From: Victivallales bacterium
GTDB taxonomy: Bacteria; Verrucomicrobiota; Lentisphaeria; Oligosphaerales; Oligosphaeraceae
Assembly: GCA_017964325.1 (NCBI GenBank)
Contig: JAGCSE010000156.1
Span: 1-26,141, forward strand
Direction of reading: 5' to 3'
DNA length: 26,141 nt
Both the position numbers and the translations under genes were made by a program. The notes under the pieces were generated by a model. That model was not told where the DNA came from. It saw only the letters and a program-made list of their open reading frames with translations, and made no database searches. Positions 1-7,158 of the stretch are shown here, in pieces (position 1 is the stretch's first letter; every line of letters starts with the position of its first letter).

Positions 1-44
1 AACCGCCCCGATGAAGTCCGCAGGGGAACTTGCGGATGGAGGGA

Positions 45-124
45 ACTCTGGAGAATCTCCCCATGGAGTGCCGAAGGTGCAAGGTCCGGCGACGGACTGA
101 ATCTCTCAGGCAAAAGGAAAGAGT
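45..124 (+). ncRNA. Glycine riboswitch aptamer
   Basis: This matches the glycine aptamer consensus. Positions 45-49 (ACTCT) pair with 120-124 (AGAGT) as P1, and GGAGA at 50-54 faces the TCTCTCAGG block around 102-110. A small hairpin pairs 57-60 with 65-68, the conserved TGCCGAAGGTGCAAG follows at 69-83, and a second hairpin pairs GTCCG 84-88 with CGGAC 92-96. CTCTCAGGCAAAAGGA at 103-118 is nearly invariant in the family. Glycine riboswitches usually activate glycine cleavage genes or glycine/alanine:cation symporters, and the next gene is such a symporter. Many are tandem. Sequence 1-44 includes a perfect hairpin (17-22 with 31-36) and could be the linker or tail of a first aptamer cut off by the window start, but no second conserved core is visible. 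Confidence 0.93.
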
Positions 125-155
125 CGGCAAATGGCAAATGCCTTTTTCTTCAGAG

Positions 156-178
156 AGCCGTCAGAATGTCTGGCGGCT
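156..178 (+). promoter_or_regulatory. Candidate riboswitch expression-platform hairpin
   Basis: GCCGTCAG at 157-164 can pair with CTGGCGGC at 170-177 (one G-U pair, 5-nt loop), extended by A156-T178. It lies between the glycine aptamer and the chosen start codon at 212 and is followed by a T-rich but interrupted tract. It may act as a terminator or antiterminator element controlled by the aptamer. The U-tract is poor, so the mechanism is uncertain. Confidence 0.4.
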
Positions 179-211
179 TCGTCATTTCAAATAGTAGAAA
201 AGGATTTGCAC

Positions 212-1756
212 ATGGAAGCGTTTTTGTCGAAACTTGCGGCCTTCAACGATGCCCTGAACACCTTTATCTGGGTCAAAATCGGCCTGGTGTTGCTACTGGG
301 AACAGGCGTCCTCATGAGCGTCGCCACCAATTTCTTCCAGATCACCCATCTGCGCCATTGGTGGTCGAAGACATTCATGGGACTGTTCCATGCGGATTCC
401 CATGACAAATCAGACAAACGCTCCGTATCCCAGTTTCAGGCACTTTGCACGGCGTTGGCCGCTACCATCGGCACGGGGAACATCGCCGGTGTCGCCGCCG
501 CCATCGCCATCGGCGGGCCCGGCGCTGTCTTCTGGATGTGGGTTGCTGCATTTCTCGGGATGATGACGAATTTTTCGGAAAACGTGCTGGGCATCTACTA
601 CCGTCGCCGCAACAAGGAGAACGAATGGAGCGGCGGCCCCATGTACTATCTAAATGAAGGGCTGGGCTCCTATCGCGGATGCAAAACAATTGGCAAAGTC
701 CTGAGCATCTTCTTCGCGTTTTCCGCCATTCTCGCCTCCTTCGGCATCGGCAACATGGGTCAGGTCAACAAAATTGTCAAAAACGTTGAATCCGCCTTTT
801 TCGCCAACATGCATCCCGTCGTCCTGTGGGGCAGCGGCAATTCGCAAGTAACGCTTGTCGCGTTGCTGATCGGTGTTGTCCTGGTCATCATCGGCGCCTT
901 GGTCATCATCGGCGGACTGCACCGCATCGCCAATGTGGCTGAAAAAGTCGTCCCCTTCATGGCCGCCCTCTACGTGATCGGCGCGCTCATCGTCTGCGCT
1001 GCCCATCTCTCGCTGCTGCCGGCCGCCATTCTTTCCATATTCAAGTTCGCCTTTGGCATCAAAGCCGTCGCGGGCGGCGCAGCGGGAACCGCCATCGCCA
1101 CCGTCATCACGCAAGGCTGCAAACGCGGCGTCTTCTCCAACGAGGCAGGCCTCGGCTCCTCCGTCATGGTCCATTCCAACTCCAACGCCAAAGAACCTGT
1201 CAAACAGGGCATCTGGGGCATCTTCGAAGTCTTTGCGGATACGATGGTCGTCTGCACCATGACCGCTCTTGTCGTCCTGACCTCTGGCGCCATCGACCTG
1301 CAGACCGGCATCATCGCGGCGGGCACGGACGACGCCACGCTGGTGGCAAAATCCTTCACGAGCGTCTTCGGCGCATGCGGCGGCGCGTTTGTCGCCATCG
1401 CCATGTTCCTCTTCGCCTTCACGACGGTTCTCGGCTGGTCCCACTATGGCAGCAAAGTCATCGAATATCTCTTCGGACTCAAGGCCGTCAAATACTACCG
1501 CGTCTTCTTCTGCCTGCTCATCATCTCCGGGGCCCTGCTCACCTCCTCCCTCGCATGGGATATTTCGGACACCTTCAACGGCTTGATGCTCATTCCCAAC
1601 CTCATCGGCGTCGTCTCGCTCATGCCGCTTGTCCGCAGAATCACCAAAAACTACATCGAGCGGCGAATTTTGAACAAAGACGTCGAGCCCATCCTGTCAT
1701 ACGATCCGGAAATCCAGAAGGAAATGGCGGAAGCCGTCGCTAAAGGCAGTTTCTAA
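212..1756 (+). CDS. Alanine/glycine:cation symporter family protein (AGCS)
   Basis: A multi-spanning inner-membrane protein of 514 residues, typical AGCS length, that should import alanine and/or glycine with Na+ or H+. Family landmarks are visible: GTGNIAGV (residues 87-94), GGPGAVFWMW (101-110), SGGPMYYLNEG (140-150) and GCKRGVFSNEAGLGSS near residue 300. I chose ATG 212 because AAAAGGA at 198-204 is a well-spaced ribosome binding site and the protein then begins like relatives. The in-frame ATG at 131 would start inside the regulatory leader and add 27 unlike residues. The glycine riboswitch directly upstream suggests regulation by glycine and makes glycine a likely substrate; the exact substrate cannot be read from sequence. 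It probably shares a transcript with the amidohydrolase gene 10 bp downstream. Confidence 0.93.
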   Translation: MEAFLSKLAAFNDALNTFIWVKIGLVLLLGTGVLMSVATNFFQITHLRHWWSKTFMGLFHADSHDKSDKRSVSQFQALCTALAATIGTGNIAGVAAAIAIGGPGAVFWMWVAAFLGMMTNFSENVLGIYYRRRNKENEWSGGPMYYLNEGLGSYRGCKTIGKVLSIFFAFSAILASFGIGNMGQVNKIVKNVESAFFANMHPVVLWGSGNSQVTLVALLIGVVLVIIGALVIIGGLHRIANVAEKVVPFMAALYVIGALIVCAAHLSLLPAAILSIFKFAFGIKAVAGGAAGTAIATVITQGCKRGVFSNEAGLGSSVMVHSNSNAKEPVKQGIWGIFEVFADTMVVCTMTALVVLTSGAIDLQTGIIAAGTDDATLVAKSFTSVFGACGGAFVAIAMFLFAFTTVLGWSHYGSKVIEYLFGLKAVKYYRVFFCLLIISGALLTSSLAWDISDTFNGLMLIPNLIGVVSLMPLVRRITKNYIERRILNKDVEPILSYDPEIQKEMAEAVAKGSF

Positions 1757-1766
1757 AGAAACAAAC

Positions 1767-2639
1767 ATGTTTATCGACATCCACACGCATACCTATCTGT
1801 ATCCAAGCCCGCCGCAGGATGGACGGACGCAGTTCTGCACGCCTGAACAAGTTCTGAAACGATATGACGAACTAGGCATCGACAAGGGAATCATCCTCCC
1901 GCTCATAGGCCCGGAGGAATATCTGCCGCAATCAAATCAGGAAGTACTGGAAATCTGCCGCAAGTATCCCGATCGTTTCATCCCTTTCTGCAACATCGAT
2001 CCGCGTGGCATCCACAACAGCGAACAGAGCGATTTCACGCCATGGCTTTCATGGTACAAGGAGCATGGATACAAGGGCGTGGGAGAATTCATGCCGAACA
2101 TGTCCTTCAAAGATCCGAAGGTGCTGAATCTCTTCCGCCAGCTGGAAGCTTTCGGCTTTCCGCTGATTTTCGACGTGAACACGCAGCTTGGCCTTGGCTA
2201 CGGGCTCGTCGATCAGCCTGGCCTGCCGGAACTCGAATTCTGCCTCAATCAATTTCCTAAACTGACGATTTTCGGTCATGGCGTCGCCTTCTGGTCGGAA
2301 ATCAGCACATTGGACAAGCCAGAAGACAAAGGCACCTATCCCAAATATCCCATACGGGCTGAAGGCGCGGTCGTCAGACTACTTCGAAAATATCCGAACA
2401 TGTGGGGCGACTTGTCCGCAACGAGCGGCTATAACGCGTTGGCAAGGGATCCAGACTATGCCGTGAAATTCCTCAACGAATTTCAAGACAAACTCTGTTT
2501 CGGAACAGATATCTGCTACTACGAACAAAAATTTCCATTGGCCGCCTTCCTGAAGGATCTGAACAAGAAAGGGTTGCTCTCCGACACGGCATTTGAAAAA
2601 ATCGCCCAAGGCAATATCACCAGACTGCTGAAACTGTAG
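1767..2639 (+). CDS. Amidohydrolase-2 family metal-dependent hydrolase
   Basis: A 290-residue TIM-barrel protein resembling the amidohydrolase_2 group (ACMS decarboxylase/TIM-barrel hydrolase type). The N-terminal DIHTH supplies the HxH metal ligands (His6, His8). FGHG puts a His at 171, WGDLSA follows near 213-218, and FGTDI gives the barrel-end Asp248. The expected beta-5 histidine is not obvious: that strand appears to be LIFDVNTQ (133-140), with Asp and Asn where a ligand His often sits. No signal peptide, so cytoplasmic. It begins 10 bp after the symporter stop, with only a weak A-rich ribosome site, so it is probably cotranscribed and perhaps translationally coupled. Substrate unknown; context suggests a small amino-acid derivative or amide, but this is a guess. 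Confidence 0.8.
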   Translation: MFIDIHTHTYLYPSPPQDGRTQFCTPEQVLKRYDELGIDKGIILPLIGPEEYLPQSNQEVLEICRKYPDRFIPFCNIDPRGIHNSEQSDFTPWLSWYKEHGYKGVGEFMPNMSFKDPKVLNLFRQLEAFGFPLIFDVNTQLGLGYGLVDQPGLPELEFCLNQFPKLTIFGHGVAFWSEISTLDKPEDKGTYPKYPIRAEGAVVRLLRKYPNMWGDLSATSGYNALARDPDYAVKFLNEFQDKLCFGTDICYYEQKFPLAAFLKDLNKKGLLSDTAFEKIAQGNITRLLKL

Positions 2640-2669
2640 CCTTGTGTCAAGAATATTTTTATGTCCATT

Positions 2670-2690
2670 TTCATGATTTTTGATCATGAA
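2670..2690. repeat. Perfect AT-rich inverted repeat after the amidohydrolase gene
   Basis: TTCATGAT (2670-2677) and ATCATGAA (2683-2690) form an 8-bp stem with a 5-nt loop, 31 bp beyond the amidohydrolase stop. It could help end the riboswitch operon, but the stem is AT-rich and no T-run follows, so it is not a standard intrinsic terminator. Confidence 0.5.
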
Positions 2691-2703
2691 CTCCCCAAAA
2701 CCT

Positions 2704-2737
2704 TAAGGATTTATGGAATTGATTCCAAAAATCCTTA
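2704..2737. repeat. Long interrupted inverted repeat
   Basis: TAAGGATTT (2704-2712) pairs with AAATCCTTA (2729-2737). Nested inside, TGGAAT (2714-2719) pairs with ATTCCA (2722-2727). The result is a 15-bp stem with a single A-A mismatch and a 2-base centre. It sits between the end of the first operon and the following lipoprotein gene. It may be a regulatory palindrome, a weak terminator or part of a small repeat element; with only a 2-base centre it would act better as a DNA palindrome than as a tight RNA hairpin. Confidence 0.55.
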
Positions 2738-2799
2738 TATTTCCAATGGGATTGAAAAGATAAACGACATAAGGTGAACACTAAAAAAATTGAAACATT

Positions 2800-3564
2800 A
2801 TGAAAAAATCCACAATAGTTATGCTGGCGATATTGGTATTGCTTTTTGGGATTTCATGTAGTCCGAAAGTCTCTTACTGCAATACCCTTCCGTGCTGCTT
2901 CTATCTTGCAACCGAAGAACATCTGTATCTTCTTTTGACAATTAATAAAATTGAAGATCAAGACCTTTCGTTGTTTGTCGAACCGGAGCTATGCCATGCT
3001 GTTGCCAATCAATTGTTCTACTTGCTCGACATTTCAGCGGATGGCGCTTGCCGGGCGATTCCTTTCACGCCATTTAAGGAGATGCACGGTACAAGAAGCG
3101 TGTTTGGAATCGAGTTTGTTCAATGCGATGACGGGCTGGCATTCTTTGATTGCTGTTCCGCGTATTGGTTTGATGGAGAAAAGATTGGCCAACTTCCTCC
3201 GAAAAACGCCATTGCTTTGTCGAAAATCTTTGAGGAAATTCGCGGAAAGGAGTGTTCAAGGAAGCTGTTGGATGAGTGGAATCGTGTACATGGTGTGATT
3301 AGCGACGGAAAAGGTGAAAGAAACGACTTGCGCGAACCTAGGCAACTGGATTGGAAACAGCATCATTTTGAGTTCGTAACCACCGAAACTTGGCCTAAAT
3401 ACTATGAACTCACCATATCTGCTCCTAGTCTTTGGCAGAATGATTTTCAGATGAAAGTGCCTTACGACCAATTGCCTCGAAGATCGCATCCCAAGAAAGA
3501 GCCCGATTTCGGTCCTGTCGAGGTAAAAATGCCAAGTCCAAAGATTCATTTGAACAATCGGTGA
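2800..3564 (+). CDS. Hypothetical lipoprotein-like secreted protein
   Basis: I do not recognise this 254-residue protein. The N-terminus MKKSTIVMLAILVLLFGISC is a typical export signal: two lysines, a hydrophobic stretch, then a Cys at 20 that could be lipidated, although GISC is a loose lipobox. More cysteines follow in the first 35 residues (SYCNTLPCC). The rest is a mixed, mostly soluble sequence with no motif I can name. It is likely anchored in a membrane or periplasmic. The upstream ribosome site is weak (AAGGTGA lies about 20 nt before the ATG). Codon endings are clearly richer in A/T than in the symporter gene. It stands alone between an inverted-repeat region and the nuclease cassette, on the same strand as both. 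Confidence 0.6.
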   Translation: MKKSTIVMLAILVLLFGISCSPKVSYCNTLPCCFYLATEEHLYLLLTINKIEDQDLSLFVEPELCHAVANQLFYLLDISADGACRAIPFTPFKEMHGTRSVFGIEFVQCDDGLAFFDCCSAYWFDGEKIGQLPPKNAIALSKIFEEIRGKECSRKLLDEWNRVHGVISDGKGERNDLREPRQLDWKQHHFEFVTTETWPKYYELTISAPSLWQNDFQMKVPYDQLPRRSHPKKEPDFGPVEVKMPSPKIHLNNR

Positions 3565-3699
3565 CGATGTCTTCCATTGACATTTTTCTCTTTGTCGCCA
3601 ATTTCCCTATCGCTTCACCTGTGTGACATTTTTTACTGATTTCATGTCTAGGATTTGCAAAAGCAATTCATTGGCTTTAGATTATTAGATGCATAGACA

Positions 3700-4812
3700 A
3701 TGAAATCAGCAGATGTAAATCAGAAAACGACAATATCTATGAAAAAACATGCTCCACAAGTGAACACTCAAAAGAAAACACTCACAACAAGACAAGAAAT
3801 AACAGAACAAGGCATTTTTGACTATGCGTCTTGGTTGTCTAGCTTGAAACAACGTATTCGTGAAACTCAATTGCGTGCCGCAATCATAGTGAACACGCAA
3901 CTGGTACGCTTGTATTGGCAGATTGGACATGAGATTCTGCAACGTCAGCAACAGCAGGGATGGGGCGCAAAGGTTGTCGAACGCCTTTCTAAAGACTTGA
4001 AGGCTGAATTCCCTGAAATGACGGGATTTTCACGTGCGAACATTATGTATATGCGCTCTTTTGCCGCTGCATGGACAGAAGAGGAAATTGTCCAAGCACC
4101 ACTTGGACAATTGACATGGTATCATCAGCTCACTTTGCTCGACAAACTGGATACCAAGAAGCAACGACTTGCCTATGCGCGTCTTGCTGTAGAGAATGGA
4201 TGGTCTCGTAATGTGATGGTACACCACATCGAACTTAAGACTGCTGAACGCATCGGAAAGGCGCAAAACAATTTCCAGATGACGCTTCCCGCTTCTGATT
4301 CTGATTTGGCGCAACAGACACTTAAGGATCCATATAAGCTGGAGTTTCTTGGACTGACAGAAGGCGTCAAGGAAAACAAATTGCGTCAGGCATTGGTGGA
4401 CAAGGTAGCAGATTTTCTACTGGAACTTGGCACTGGTTTTGCATATGTCGGTAAGAAGATACCGCTGGAGGTTGGCGGCGATCCATTTGAAATGGATTTG
4501 CTCTTTTATCATCTTCGCCTTCACTGCTATGTGGTCATTGAATTGAAAACAGGGAAACTGAAGCCCGAACATGTCGGACAGTTGAACTTCTATATGACGG
4601 CAGTGGACAGACAAATTAAGACGCCACAGGATGGACCGACAATTGGTCTCTTGCTTTGCAAGTCAAAGAACAAGGTAGTCGCAGAATATTCGTTGGAAAA
4701 TTTCTGCAAGCCAATTGGGATCTCCTCCTATGAGCTAGACAATGATGTTCCCAAGGAGATGCGAGAAGTTTTGCCCAATGCACAGCAACTAGAAGCAGCT
4801 TTGAAGGATTAA
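3700..4812 (+). CDS. YhcG/DUF1016 family PDDEXK nuclease domain protein
   Basis: This 370-residue protein matches the two-part YhcG family. After a lysine/threonine-rich lead-in comes the helical DUF1016 N-terminal domain (about 40-200), with landmarks LVRLYWQIGHEIL (68-80), GWGAKVVERLSKDL (87-100) and GFSRANIMYMRSF (109-121). A C-terminal PD-(D/E)XK nuclease fold follows (about 205-365). The catalytic pattern is visible: EMDLLFY with Asp266, VVIELKTG with Glu281 and Lys283, and Gln294 in GQLNFYM. Members are presumed DNA nucleases, often in accessory or defence-type regions; their biological role is not settled. An alternative start is Met14 at 3739; neither ATG has a strong ribosome site. 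The gene is relatively AT-rich and is followed after 5 bp by a gene of unknown function, suggesting a two-gene cassette. Confidence 0.9.
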   Translation: MKSADVNQKTTISMKKHAPQVNTQKKTLTTRQEITEQGIFDYASWLSSLKQRIRETQLRAAIIVNTQLVRLYWQIGHEILQRQQQQGWGAKVVERLSKDLKAEFPEMTGFSRANIMYMRSFAAAWTEEEIVQAPLGQLTWYHQLTLLDKLDTKKQRLAYARLAVENGWSRNVMVHHIELKTAERIGKAQNNFQMTLPASDSDLAQQTLKDPYKLEFLGLTEGVKENKLRQALVDKVADFLLELGTGFAYVGKKIPLEVGGDPFEMDLLFYHLRLHCYVVIELKTGKLKPEHVGQLNFYMTAVDRQIKTPQDGPTIGLLLCKSKNKVVAEYSLENFCKPIGISSYELDNDVPKEMREVLPNAQQLEAALKD

Positions 4813-4817
4813 TAACC

Positions 4818-5669
4818 ATGAAAACACCATACGACAAATACAGGAACAATCCACTCTGGACTGTTCTTGAACAAGGTATAAACGATTTGGTCGATAATCA
4901 GGACATCGAAATTACGACTGTTCCCGATTATGTCATTGGTTATCTTGTGAAAAAGCTGACAGAACAAGGCTTTTCAAGTAAAAAACATAATGACAGTGGA
5001 AGTGAAAAATGTCTCCTTATAAACCATCCAGAATATACAACATATATTTCTTGCAAAAAATCAGGGTTACGCAAAGAGGCCATGAAACACCTTGATGCAT
5101 TTCTTACATCATGTATCAATTGGAATCAAACAGACAAAAGGGCCTTTGTCAGGGCGTTTTTCACAGAGCAATCTTATGAAGAGTGCCAATTCCAACAATG
5201 TTTCCCATTGGTCAGTCAGTTGCTCTATCCAGTCTTGCATGATTGGTACAAGGAAAAGCCTGATGACTATTTGCCATACTATGGATTTGCGTTTATCTTT
5301 GCTCACGCGAGTGTTTCTCTGACGCAAGAACAATTGCATGCTATATATCCCCAAACTGATGGAATGACCGCTATTCCAACCTCATTGGAAAGTATGCCAG
5401 AATACAAAGCTGGCAAGCGTGCTTTGGAACTTGCCCCTGATAACGATGATTGCAGGAGAATTTACATTGAACTGCTGATTAAATGGCTTGGCGATGAAGG
5501 ACATGACCATTATTCAGGATGTCCAGACATGACGTTTCCGCAGAAGGAACTTGAGGAGGCCGAACATCAACTTGAACTCATGAAAGAGTCTCCAGCAAAA
5601 GACGGTCTTGAGTATCAATTGACTCGTACACGAAAGTTCCTCTCCTATTGGGAGGCGGGAAATGAGTGA
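4818..5669 (+). CDS. Hypothetical protein coupled to the YhcG-type nuclease
   Basis: A soluble 283-residue protein with no signal peptide and no motif I can tie to a function. The first 50 residues (DKYRNNPLWTVLEQGINDLV, then IGYLVKKL) resemble small conserved proteins of unknown function common in bacteria. The middle is aromatic-rich, and the C-terminal third is helical and charged (ELEEAEHQLELMKE), perhaps a repeat-like helical fold. It begins 5 bp after the nuclease stop with AAGGA at 4804-4808 as ribosome site, so the two are surely cotranscribed. It might be a partner, inhibitor or immunity-type protein for the nuclease, but nothing in the sequence proves this. Base composition matches the nuclease gene. 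Confidence 0.75.
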   Translation: MKTPYDKYRNNPLWTVLEQGINDLVDNQDIEITTVPDYVIGYLVKKLTEQGFSSKKHNDSGSEKCLLINHPEYTTYISCKKSGLRKEAMKHLDAFLTSCINWNQTDKRAFVRAFFTEQSYEECQFQQCFPLVSQLLYPVLHDWYKEKPDDYLPYYGFAFIFAHASVSLTQEQLHAIYPQTDGMTAIPTSLESMPEYKAGKRALELAPDNDDCRRIYIELLIKWLGDEGHDHYSGCPDMTFPQKELEEAEHQLELMKESPAKDGLEYQLTRTRKFLSYWEAGNE

Positions 5670-5886
5670 TATTCACCTGAATCCGTGAAATAGAGTTCAG
5701 AAAAAATAATAAAAAGTAGTACGTTAAATTAACAGCTCATTGGTTATCATTATATACGAATATCCTACATTGTTAATATCACTGTTCACCAATGAGGTTG
5801 CTATGATTAAATTTATCCAATTCCCCCCATTTTTTATGAAAACACTGTTTTTAAAGCATAATTTCTCTCACAAATTGGGAACTCCA

Positions 5887-7029
5887 ATGATGATCCGAAC
5901 AGGCTTGCATCTACTTCCCGTACTGTTGGTTGCAGGATGTATGAGTTCAAACGTTCAAGGCGAGCAAAGCCACGCTGATGCCTCTGCGATAACCGTGTTG
6001 CATCTCAAAGGAACATGGTTTGAAATGGGTAAACAATACGGCAAGGCGATGACCAAACCGATGCGACAAGTGCTTCAATATGCCGCGAAACGCGCAACCG
6101 ATGCGTCGGACCACTATCTGCTACCAAACGGCTTTCCATGCGGGATCGACTTTCTCGATCGCTTTATCGAAGGCGTATCCGCCGGCTCTGGCTTATCCAT
6201 GGCGGAATTGATGCGCATCAACGGCGTGGAAGTCGCTTACGGGAATGATTTGCTGAAATATTTCGGGGCTGAGGCCGCTGGTCAGTGTTCCGCATTGGCG
6301 TTGTTTGGTGACAAGACGCAAAATGGTCAGATGATCTACGGTCGAAACTACGACTGGCTGCCTGCTTTTTCCGAACTCGGTTTTGTGCTAACCTATTTCC
6401 AACCAGAAGGTTCAGAACTGGAATTCGCCACGATCAACTACCCTGGATGCTTCTATCTGACGACAGGCATGAATTCCACTGGCGTGTTTGTTGAACTCAA
6501 TGCCGGCATATTCGCTTCAGCAGAAGACAATCCTAAAATCCTTCATAATGCATGGGCCCTTTGGCATGTTCTTACGCAGGCCAAGAACACTGACCAAGCC
6601 GTCAAAATCCTGAACGCTCTGCCGTCGCGAAGCGCCTATATCATCGGCGTCGCCGATCCGCAAAAAAGCGTTTCATTCGAATGGGGCTGCCATAAATCAT
6701 GCGCACTTTCTGAACCGAATTCCACGGGATTTCTGGCGATGACCAACCATTTTGTCCAGCCTGGTTGGCAGAATTTGCCGATTGCCGACGGTGGCAAAAT
6801 CTCCTCGGTAAGCCGCCGTTGCGCTATCGTGCATCTAGCAGAAAAAATCCCGCCGCATTCTGCCAATCTTGATACGATGAAGCGAATCATTTCCACGACA
6901 GTAGATTCCGGCGGTGCAATGTGGGATGGAACGCTGTTTCAAGTCATTGCCATTCCAGAGAAAAAGGAAATGCTCATCCGCAGCCGTGGTTGCAGCAAGT
7001 GGGAAAAAGTCACGTTTTCGAAACCTTGA
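5887..7029 (+). CDS. C45-family (acyl-CoA:6-APA acyltransferase-like) NTN hydrolase, lipoprotein
   Basis: It resembles the C45 autoproteolytic acyltransferase/hydrolase family (isopenicillin N acyltransferase-like, cleaving or exchanging small amide bonds). After GTWFEMGKQYG comes AGQCSALALFG, where Cys134 should become the N-terminal nucleophile after self-cleavage at Gln-Cys. It is followed by GQMIYGRNYDW, the typical NTN strand. The C-terminal part has TGFLAMTNHF and a final beta-rich stretch. I start at ATG 5887, giving 380 residues, because MMIRTGLHLLPVLLVAGC is an ideal lipoprotein signal with lipidated Cys18. An earlier ATG at 5803 has a better ribosome site (GAGG, 5-nt spacing) but puts 46 residues before the lipid Cys; an ATG at 5740 is still earlier. 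The substrate is unknown; an extracytoplasmic amide is likely. Gene context is accessory. Confidence 0.8.
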   Translation: MMIRTGLHLLPVLLVAGCMSSNVQGEQSHADASAITVLHLKGTWFEMGKQYGKAMTKPMRQVLQYAAKRATDASDHYLLPNGFPCGIDFLDRFIEGVSAGSGLSMAELMRINGVEVAYGNDLLKYFGAEAAGQCSALALFGDKTQNGQMIYGRNYDWLPAFSELGFVLTYFQPEGSELEFATINYPGCFYLTTGMNSTGVFVELNAGIFASAEDNPKILHNAWALWHVLTQAKNTDQAVKILNALPSRSAYIIGVADPQKSVSFEWGCHKSCALSEPNSTGFLAMTNHFVQPGWQNLPIADGGKISSVSRRCAIVHLAEKIPPHSANLDTMKRIISTTVDSGGAMWDGTLFQVIAIPEKKEMLIRSRGCSKWEKVTFSKP

Positions 7030-7158
7030 CCATCTATTGTCCTTATCTAGGTTTGTTGCAGTTTTCATTATCATAAGTACATGGAGAAAATAACCTTGGA
7101 TTGTTGTGGAAATAGACTAAGCTGCCGTAAAAATGAAAATGAACAAAAAGGTAATACA

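Noticed and set aside
131..211. Longer start of the symporter gene at ATG 131
   Set aside because: It lies directly behind the aptamer, would put the expression-platform hairpin inside the coding region and adds 27 residues unlike the family; ATG 212 has a better ribosome site.
650..1444. Long antisense open frame opposite the symporter gene
   Set aside because: It has a skewed, charged composition, no recognisable motif, and fully overlaps a well-supported gene; it is a by-product of GC-rich codon use.
3577..3605. TTGACA hexamer before the nuclease gene as a promoter
   Set aside because: No acceptable -10 box is found 16-18 bp downstream, so it was not called.
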